Source of the DNA: Frankiaceae bacterium
GTDB taxonomy: Bacteria > Actinomycetota > Actinomycetes > JAFAQI01
Length of the DNA: 5,466 nt
Assembly: GCA_030840615.1 (NCBI GenBank)
Contig: JAVEEE010000339.1
Span: forward strand, 1 to 5,466
Direction: 5' to 3'
Part shown: positions 1-5,466 of the stretch, piece by piece
Layout of the letters: each line of letters opens with the position of its first letter
Numbering within the stretch: position 1 is the first letter of the stretch
Position numbers and translations under genes: made by a program
The notes under the pieces: generated by a model
Databases searched by the model: none
The model's input: only the letters and a program-made list of their open reading frames with translations
What the model was told of the DNA's origin: nothing

Positions 1-2993
1 CACGCGAGAAGCACGCGCTCTACCGCCGACCGCACTCGGCGGTATGGGAACGGATCGACCTCGACACGGCCATGGACATGATCGCCGAGCGCGTGATCAA
101 GACCCGCGACGAGACGTGGGAGTGGGAGTCCGAGGGCAAGCGCACCCGGCGCACGCTCGGCTTCGCGAGCCTCGGCGGCGCGACGCTGGACAACGAGGAG
201 AACTACCTCATCAAGAAGCTGTTCACCGCACTCGGCGCCATCCAGATCGAGAACCAGGCGCGAATATGACACAGCAGCACGGTCCCCGGTCTGGGGACCA
301 GCTTCGGTCGCGGTGGCGCGACGCAGTTCCAGCAAGACCTGCAGAACGCTGACTGCATCGTCATCCAGGGCTCCAACATGGCGGAGGCCCACCCGGTGGG
401 CTTCCAGTGGGTGGTCGAGGCGAAGGCGCGCGGTGCGACCGTCATCCACGTCGACCCGCGCTACACCCGCACGTCGGCCCTCGCGGACGTCCACGTGCCG
501 ATGCGCGCCGGCAGCGATATCGCCTTCCTGGGCGCACTTGTCAACCATGTCCTGAGCAACGACCTGTGGTTTCGCGACTACGTGCTCGCCTACACCAACG
601 CGTCGTTCCTCGTCCGCGAGGACTTTCGCGACACCGAGGACCTGGGCGGGCTGTTCAGCGGCTTCGACCCCTCGTCGCGCACCTACGAGACCGAGAGCTG
701 GCAGTACGACGGCATCGCGGTCGGCGCCGAGGAGAAGGACGCCGAGGAGCAGACCTCGAAGTACGAGGAGCCCGGATCCGGCCACCAGTTCGGCTCCGGC
801 GGCGCCGCGCTGGACCCGGGTCGCCCGACCCGCGACCTCACTCTGCAACATCCCCGTTGTGTCCTGCAGGTGCTCAAGCGGCACTTTGCCCGCTACACAC
901 CGGAGATGGTCGAGCAGGTGTGCGGCGTACCTCGCGAGCAGTTCGCCAAGGTGGCCGACGCCGTCAGCAGCAACAGCGGTCGCGACCGGACGACGGCGTT
1001 TGTCTACTCGGTCGGCTGGACCCAGCACACCGTCGGTGCGCAATACATCCGGACAGCGTCGATCCTGCAGCTGCTGCTCGGCAACATGGGCCGACCCGGT
1101 GGTGGGATCCTGGCGCTGCGCGGGCACGCCTCCATCCAGGGCTCGACCGACATCCCGACGCTCTACAACCTGCTGCCCGGCTACATCCCGATGCCGCACG
1201 CCAACCACCACGAGAGCCTGCGCGAGTTCCTCCGCCTCAACACTCCCGCCGGCGGCTTCTTCGGCAACATGCCGGCTTACGTCGTCAGCCTGCTCAAGGC
1301 CTACTGGGGTGACGCCGCCCTGCCCAGCAACGACTTCTGCTTCGACTACCTGCCACGGCTGACCGGCGACCACTCGCACTTCCCGACCGTCCTCAAGCAG
1401 GTCGAGGGCGAATGCAAGGGCTACTTCCTCATCGGGGAGAACCCTGCCGTCGGCTCGTCCAACGGCAAGCTGCAACGCCTGGGCATGGCCAACCTCGACT
1501 GGCTCGTCGTGCGTGACTTCGCGCTGATCGAGAGCGCCACCTGGTGGAAGGACGGTCCGGAGATCGAGTCCGGCGAGCTGCGCACCGACGACATCGGCAC
1601 CGAGGTGTTCTTCCTGCCCGCCGCCGCACACACCGAGAAGGCCGGCACCTTCACCAACACCCAGCGGCTGCTGCAGTGGCGGCACCAGGCCGTCGAGCCG
1701 CAGGACGACCAGCGCAGCGACCTGTGGTTCATCTACCACCTGGGCCGGCTGATCCGTGCCAAGCTCGCTGCCGGCAACGACAGCCAGGAACCCGACTCGA
1801 TCGACCGGCCGGTGCTGGACCTCACCTGGGACTACCCCACCCGCGGTGAGCACCAGGACCCCGACGGCGAGGCCGTGCTGCGGGAGATCAACGGCTGGGA
1901 CGCCGACGGCACGGCCCTGTCGGGCTACCTCGATCTCAAGGACGACGGGTCGACGGCGTGCGGGTGCTGGATCTACTCCGGCTGCTACGCCGACGGCGTC
2001 AACCAGACCGCACGGCGCAAGCCCGGGCACGCGCAGAGCTGGGTTGCGCCGGAGTGGGGTTGGGCGTGGCCGCTGAACCGCCGCATCCTCTACAACCGCG
2101 CGTCGGCCGACCTGGCCGGACGACCCTGGAGTGACCGCAAGGCCTACGTCTGGTGGGACGAGTCAGCCGGCAAGTGGACCGGCCATGACGTGCCGGACTT
2201 CGCAGGCGACAAGAGTCCGGCCTACGAGCCGCCGCGTGGTGCGCGGGCGCAGGACGCGATCGGTGGGGGTGACCCGTTCATCATGCAGACCGACGGCAAG
2301 GCCTGGCTGTATGTCCCGAGCGGGCTCACCGATGGCCCGATGCCGACGCACTACGAGCCGCAGGAGTCGCCGTTCGACAACGCGCTCTACGGGCAGCAGT
2401 GGAATCCCGCGCGGCAGGTGTTGCGGCATCGGCGCAACCGCAACAACCCGTCCGGGTCGGAGCGCGGCAGTGAGCTGTTTCCCTACGTCGTCACGACGTA
2501 CCGGCTCACCGAACACCACACGGCCGGCGGCATGTCGCGCTGGCTGCCCTACCTCGCGGAGCTGCAGCCGGAGCTGTTCTGCGAGGTGTCGCCGCAGCTG
2601 GCCGCCCAACGCGGCCTCCGGCACATGGGCTGGGCAACGATCGTCACGGCACGGACGGCGATCGAGGCGCGGGTGATGGTGACCGAGCGGATGGCCCCGC
2701 TGACGGTGCAGGGACGCGAGACGCACCAGGTCGGGCTGCCCTTCCACTGGGGCCGCAATGGTCACGTGACCGGTGACGTCGTCAACGACCTGCTCGGCTT
2801 GTCCTTGGACCCCAACGTGCACATCCAGGAGAGCAAGGCCGCGAGCTGTGACATCCAGCCGGGCCGCCGCCCGCGTGGGCCGGCGCTGCTCGCGTTCGTC
2901 GAGGGCTACCAGCGACGTGCCGGCATCACCGAGGACACCGGCACTGCGTCCGCGACGGTGCCGGTGCCGCCGCGACCGGAGGCGGGCCGATGA
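1..2993 (+). CDS. fdnG: Formate dehydrogenase alpha subunit, selenocysteine-containing, N-terminus outside window
   Basis: Catalytic subunit of a respiratory formate dehydrogenase: oxidises formate to CO2 at a Mo- or W-bis-MGD centre. The first full codon is at 3, and one frame runs to the TGA at 2991, giving 996 visible residues if the TGA at 267-269 (visible residue 89) is read as Sec. Sec is preceded by ENQARI and followed by His, as in E. coli FdnG (NQARV-Sec-H). Other family landmarks are AEAHPVGF (127-134), DPRYTRT (151-157), GENP (from 478), a GWAWPLNRR/LYNRAS stretch, and the C-terminal dinucleotide-binding domain with YRLTEH (833-838) and the later GLPFHWG. About 105-110 residues are missing compared with FdnG (Sec196); these should hold the Tat signal and the N-terminal CxxC-type [4Fe-4S] site, so export is inferred. 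The gene overlaps the beta subunit gene by 4 bases. The ATG at 378 lies inside the active-site domain and is not a real start. Mo versus W use cannot be decided here. Confidence 0.95.
267..269 (+). other. Selenocysteine codon (in-frame UGA recoded as Sec)
   Basis: This TGA interrupts an otherwise open frame that continues without a stop from 3 to 2990. The protein on both sides is collinear with FdnG-type formate dehydrogenases: ENQARI before it, then His and a segment containing TVPGLGTSFGRGG, which matches the HGPTVASLAPTFGRG region after Sec196 of E. coli FdnG. A SECIS hairpin begins 11 bases later, and selD is encoded in the same window. A nonsense mutation or sequencing error is therefore very unlikely. 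By family knowledge, the Sec selenium binds the Mo/W atom and the next His takes part in catalysis. Confidence 0.96.
270..305 (+). promoter_or_regulatory. Bacterial SECIS element directing Sec insertion
   Basis: Just after the Sec codon lies a perfect 7-bp stem, GGTCCCC at 281-287 with GGGGACC at 293-299, closed by the five-base loop GGTCT (288-292). The stem starts 11 bases after the TGA and the loop starts at the 19th base after it. As I recall the E. coli fdhF SECIS, it has the same 11-base spacing, the same GGUCU in its apical loop and the same loop position. The loop G and U are the SelB contacts in E. coli. Unlike fdhF, this stem has no bulged U: T283 pairs with A297. The element lies within the coding frame and is read as residues after Sec-His. 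Confidence 0.92.
2978..2982 (+). promoter_or_regulatory. Ribosome binding site of the beta subunit gene
   Basis: GGAGG lies 7 bases before the ATG at 2990, inside the last codons of the alpha subunit gene. It is a strong Shine-Dalgarno match at the ideal distance and fixes the start of the beta subunit at 2990. The start overlaps the alpha stop as ATGA, so translation of the two subunits is probably coupled. Confidence 0.85.
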
Positions 2994-3781
2994 GCCAACC
3001 CCGGATGGGCTTCTTCACCGATACCTCGGTCTGCATTGGTTGCAAGGCGTGCGAGGTTGCATGCAAGGAGTGGAACCGCGTCCCTGACGACGGGTTCAAC
3101 CTGCTCGGGCTCTCCTACGACAACACCGGCAACCTGGGCGCCAACACCTGGCGTCACGTTGCCTTCATCGAGCAGCCGAAGCCGGCGGGGGAAGAGCCCG
3201 GCGGCGCGCGCGGCGACCTTCGCTGGCTCATGTCCTCCGACGTGTGCAAGCACTGCACCGAAGCGGGATGTCTCGACGTGTGCCCGACCGGCGCACTGTT
3301 CCGGACCGAGTTCGGCACCGTCGTCGTGCAGGAAGACATCTGCAACGGCTGCGGCTACTGCGTGCCGGCCTGCCCTTTCGGCGTCATCGACCGACGCGAG
3401 TCCGACGGCAAAGCCTGGAAGTGCACGCTCTGCTACGACCGCATCGGCGAAGGTCAGACGCCGGCGTGCGCGCAGGCCTGCCCCACCGCGTCGATCCAGT
3501 TCGGTCCGCTCGAGGAGCTGCGCGAGCGAGCGCATGGTCGGGTCGAGGAGCTGGTCGCTGCCGGAGTCCCCGATGCACGGCTGTACGGCGACGACCCCGC
3601 CGACGGTGTCGGTGGCGCGGGTGCGATGTTCCTGCTGCTCGACGAGCCGGAGGTCTATGGCCTCCCGCCGGACCCGGTTGTGCCGACCCGTGCGCTCGGC
3701 TCGATGTGGCGGCACGCAGCCGCGGCGGCCGCGGTCTTCGCTGGGCTCGGCGTGACGACATTTGCCGGGCGGCGACGATGA
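2990..3781 (+). CDS. fdnH: Formate dehydrogenase beta subunit, four [4Fe-4S] ferredoxin-type protein
   Basis: Electron-transfer subunit carrying electrons from the alpha subunit to the membrane subunit. The 263-residue product holds 16 cysteines in four groups, as in FdnH-type proteins: C15, C18, C21, C25; C86, C89, C94, C98 (ending in CPTGAL); C118, C121, C124, C128 (ending in CPFGVID); and C145, C148, C160, C164 (ending in CPTASI). This predicts four [4Fe-4S] clusters. The C-terminus has one hydrophobic segment at about residues 243-260, rich in Ala, then three arginines. This fits the single C-terminal anchor of FdnH, with the Arg tail inside by the positive-inside rule. No Tat signal of its own is visible, so it would be exported together with the alpha subunit, as known for E. 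coli FdnGH. The start is set by ATGA overlap with the alpha stop and by GGAGG at 2978. Some annotations would call it fdhB or a generic 4Fe-4S dicluster protein. Confidence 0.93.
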   Translation: MSQPRMGFFTDTSVCIGCKACEVACKEWNRVPDDGFNLLGLSYDNTGNLGANTWRHVAFIEQPKPAGEEPGGARGDLRWLMSSDVCKHCTEAGCLDVCPTGALFRTEFGTVVVQEDICNGCGYCVPACPFGVIDRRESDGKAWKCTLCYDRIGEGQTPACAQACPTASIQFGPLEELRERAHGRVEELVAAGVPDARLYGDDPADGVGGAGAMFLLLDEPEVYGLPPDPVVPTRALGSMWRHAAAAAAVFAGLGVTTFAGRRR

Positions 3782-3783
3782 GG
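3777..3783 (+). promoter_or_regulatory. Likely ribosome binding site of the nrfD-like gene
   Basis: GATGAGG spans the stop codon of the beta subunit gene. Its GAGG lies 8 bases before the GTG at 3792, a good Shine-Dalgarno distance, and this is the main reason for choosing that GTG as start. The match is moderate, not full length. Confidence 0.5.
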
Positions 3784-3791
3784 CTGTGTCC

Positions 3792-4757
3792 GTGAAGCGG
3801 GGCGAGCAGACGATGGTGCCGCGGGCATCGTTCTCGTCGTACTACGGCCGGCCCGTGCTCAAGAAGCCGGTGTGGCGGGAGCTCGACATCGCGGGTTACT
3901 TCTTCACCGGCGGCATCGCGGCCGGCTCCGCGCTGCTCGCCGCCGGCGCAGATCTCACGGACCGGCCGACGTTACGTCGCAACAGCCGGCTCACGACCGT
4001 GGCGGCGCTGGGCGTGTCCGCCGCCGCGCTGGTGCACGACCTCGGCGTGCCCACGCGGTTCCACCACATGCTGCGGGTGCTCAAGCCCACGTCACCGATG
4101 AGCGTCGGGTCGTGGTTTCTGACGGTGTTCGCCGCGCCGGCGTCGGTCACCGCCGTCGCCGAGCTACCGGGACTGCTGCCGCGAGGACTGCGGGCGCCGC
4201 TGGCAGCGGTTGCCCGGCCGGCCGGTCTGGCTGCGGCCGCCGTCGCGCCGGCGATCGCGACCTACACCGCCGTGCTGGTCAGCGACACCGCGGTGCCGGC
4301 CTGGCACGCGGCCCACCGGGAGCTGCCGTTCGTCTTCGCCGGCTCGGCTCTGGCGGGTTCGGCCGGGCTGAGCCTCATGACGACGCCGCTGCGCGAGAAC
4401 GCACCGGTCGCGCGGATGGCGGTGGTGGGCGCGGTGCTGGAGCTCGCCGCGTCACAGCGGATGGAGCGGCGGCTCGGCTTCGTCGGCGAGCCCTACCGAG
4501 ACGGCTCGGCCGGCCGCAAGTTGCGGGCGTCCAAGGTCCTGACGGCTGTCGGAGCCGCGACGGCGCTGCTCGGTCGGCGCCGCCGGCCGGCCGCGCTCGC
4601 TGCCGGTGTCGCACTCGTCGCCGCTTCTGCGCTGACCCGCTTCGGCGTGTTCGAAGCGGGCGTCGCATCGGCCGAGGACCCGGCGTACGTCGTGAGTCCG
4701 CAGCGGGAACGGCTCGAGGCGGCGCGCGCGGGTGCCGTGGACAACGTCAGCAAATGA
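3792..4757 (+). CDS. nrfD: NrfD/PsrC-type integral membrane subunit of formate dehydrogenase
   Basis: Probable quinone-reactive membrane subunit that takes electrons from the iron-sulfur beta subunit and passes them to menaquinone. From the GTG at 3792 it is 321 residues. Family signs are the N-terminal SYYGRPVLKKPVW followed by a first helix with FFTGGIAAGSALLAAG, then HDLGVPTRFHHMLRVLKPTSPMSVGSW, which is typical of NrfD (PF03916) proteins. I count about eight hydrophobic segments, at roughly 22-45, 58-78, 93-115, 130-165 (long, broken), 175-195, 207-225, 240-256 and 260-285. NrfD proteins carry no haem, unlike the cytochrome b subunit FdnI of E. coli, so this complex differs from classical FdnGHI. 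The start is uncertain: in-frame alternatives are TTG 3762 (overlapping the beta gene), GTG 3786 and ATG 3813; I prefer 3792 for its GAGG. The last 11 bases overlap selD on the other strand. The C-terminal third is less conserved in my memory of the family. Confidence 0.9.
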   Translation: MKRGEQTMVPRASFSSYYGRPVLKKPVWRELDIAGYFFTGGIAAGSALLAAGADLTDRPTLRRNSRLTTVAALGVSAAALVHDLGVPTRFHHMLRVLKPTSPMSVGSWFLTVFAAPASVTAVAELPGLLPRGLRAPLAAVARPAGLAAAAVAPAIATYTAVLVSDTAVPAWHAAHRELPFVFAGSALAGSAGLSLMTTPLRENAPVARMAVVGAVLELAASQRMERRLGFVGEPYRDGSAGRKLRASKVLTAVGAATALLGRRRRPAALAAGVALVAASALTRFGVFEAGVASAEDPAYVVSPQRERLEAARAGAVDNVSK

Positions 4758-5466
4758 CGAGGGTCACGCCGTCGGGCCGGCGCGGCACCAGCTCGCCGAT
4801 GACGGTGCCGCCCGGGATCTCGCCGGCGAGCAGCAGCCCGCCGGAGGTCTGCGCGTCGGCCAGCAGCAGCAGCTCCGCCTCGGCGTGCGGCCCGGCGTCA
4901 AGATGCGGGCGGACCCAGTCGAGGTTGCGGACCGTGCCGCCGGGGATGTAGCCCGCTTCGGCGGATGCGCGGGCGCCGGCGAGATAGGGGACGGCGGCGG
5001 CGTCGACGACGGCGGTGACGCCGGAGGCCTTCGCCATCTTGTGCAGGTGACCCAGCAGCCCGAAGCCGGTGACGTCCGTGGCGGCGCGAATGCCGGCGGC
5101 GACAGCGGCCGCGGCGGCATCGCGGTTGAGCGTGGTCATGGCGTCGACGGCGTGGGCGAACGCCTCGCCCGTCACCTTGTGCCGGTTGTTGAGGACACCG
5201 AGGCCGAGCGGCTTGGTCAACGAGAGTGGCAGCCCGGGCGCGGCGGCGTCGTTGCGCATCAGCTCGTCGGCCTTGGCGATGCCGGTGACGGCCATCCCGT
5301 ACTTCGGCTCGGCGTCGTCGACACTGTGCCCGCCGGCGACGTGACAGCCGGCCGTGCGGGCGACTGCGAGACCACCGCGCAGGACTTCTCGGGCGAGGGC
5401 GAACGGGAGTGTGTCGCGCGGCCAGGCCAGCAGGTTGACCGCAACCAGGGGACGGCCGCCCATCGC
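4747..5466 (-). CDS. selD: Selenide, water dikinase (selenophosphate synthetase), N-terminus outside window
   Basis: Makes selenophosphate from selenide and ATP, the selenium donor for Sec-tRNA(Sec). The visible 239 residues start within the AMGG(R/K)P motif, so the methionine at 5463 is internal and not the start. Family motifs follow in the expected order: AGGHSVDDAEP, GMAVTGIAKAD, LTKPLGLGVL, ATDVTGFGLLGHL, PGGTVRNLDW, DAQTSGGLLLAG and IGELVPRR. They align with E. coli SelD (347 aa) from about residue 91 to its end. The catalytic Cys or Sec (position 17 in E. coli) and the glycine-rich N-terminal loop lie beyond the right edge, so whether this SelD is itself a selenoprotein is unknown. It ends with TGC (Cys) and then TGA at 4747-4749. 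It is convergent with the formate dehydrogenase genes and must have its own promoter outside the window. Its presence supports Sec decoding at 267. Confidence 0.95.
   Translation of the reverse strand, partial: AMGGRPLVAVNLLAWPRDTLPFALAREVLRGGLAVARTAGCHVAGGHSVDDAEPKYGMAVTGIAKADELMRNDAAAPGLPLSLTKPLGLGVLNNRHKVTGEAFAHAVDAMTTLNRDAAAAAVAAGIRAATDVTGFGLLGHLHKMAKASGVTAVVDAAAVPYLAGARASAEAGYIPGGTVRNLDWVRPHLDAGPHAEAELLLLADAQTSGGLLLAGEIPGGTVIGELVPRRPDGVTLVIC

Noticed and set aside
267..269. The TGA as a true nonsense mutation making a pseudogene
   Set aside because: Exact position at the family Sec site, the SECIS directly after it, intact frame downstream and selD next door all argue for recoding.
44..352. 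+ strand frame of 102 codons over the Sec site
   Set aside because: It is out of frame with the conserved formate dehydrogenase sequence and has an Arg-rich, low-information product.
2163..2822. Antisense open frame of 219 codons within the alpha subunit gene
   Set aside because: It lies entirely opposite conserved formate dehydrogenase sequence and shows no family motif, so it is a shadow of third-position GC bias.
2906..3715. Antisense open frame of 269 codons opposite the beta subunit gene
   Set aside because: Long antisense frames are usual in GC-rich coding DNA. The product has low-complexity Arg/Ala/Gly composition and no recognisable motif, while the + strand has 16 ordered cluster cysteines.
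4782..4811. Inverted repeat (GCGGCACC and GGTGCCGC, 14-base loop) 24 bases after the nrfD stop, possible terminator
   Set aside because: There is no T-run after it, it lies inside selD codons, and 8-bp inverted repeats are common at this GC content. A hairpin role in ending the + transcript is possible but not supported.
4819..4830. 12-base perfect palindrome CTCGCCGGCGAG
   Set aside because: It falls within selD coding sequence and is made of common GC-rich codons. Nothing marks it as an operator.
3872..4951. Long + strand frame of 359 codons over nrfD and the end of selD
   Set aside because: It is an Arg/Gly-rich shifted frame running across two real genes, whereas the nrfD frame shows family motifs and membrane helices.

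Overview
The window is very GC-rich, has almost no intergenic space and uses TGA as the stop codon of all four genes. Together with the protein sequences, this suggests a high-GC Gram-positive bacterium (Actinomycetota). I cannot name the genus from sequence alone. All of it is explained by two linked functions: a membrane-bound, selenocysteine-containing formate dehydrogenase on the + strand, and the selenium-activating enzyme SelD on the - strand.

Layout. (1) Positions 1-2993, +: formate dehydrogenase catalytic (alpha) subunit, lacking its N-terminus at the window edge. It has an in-frame TGA at 267-269, exactly where the family has its catalytic selenocysteine, followed at once by a clear SECIS hairpin (281-299). 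A standard gene caller would break this gene into a small upstream fragment and a false gene starting at 378. (2) 2990-3781, +: iron-sulfur beta subunit with four [4Fe-4S] cluster motifs and a C-terminal membrane anchor, overlapping the alpha gene by ATGA. (3) About 3792-4757, +: NrfD/PsrC-type multi-helix membrane subunit. (4) 4747-5466, -: selD, selenide, water dikinase, N-terminus beyond the window. It converges on the third gene and the two coding regions overlap by 11 bases. No stretch above 300 bases lacks a gene.

How they work together (inference from known families). Formate is oxidised at the Mo/W-bis-MGD and selenocysteine site of the alpha subunit. Electrons pass through the four clusters of the beta subunit to the NrfD-type integral membrane protein, which would reduce menaquinone. 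SelD makes selenophosphate, needed to form Sec-tRNA(Sec), so it supports decoding of the TGA at 267. The rest of the Sec machinery (selA, selB, selC) is not in the window and may lie beyond the right edge.

The system is a known type. The points most worth a second look are the Sec codon with its SECIS, a rare ATA codon directly before the Sec codon, a five-codon mini-ORF that bridges the beta and NrfD genes, and the tail-to-tail overlap of nrfD with selD.
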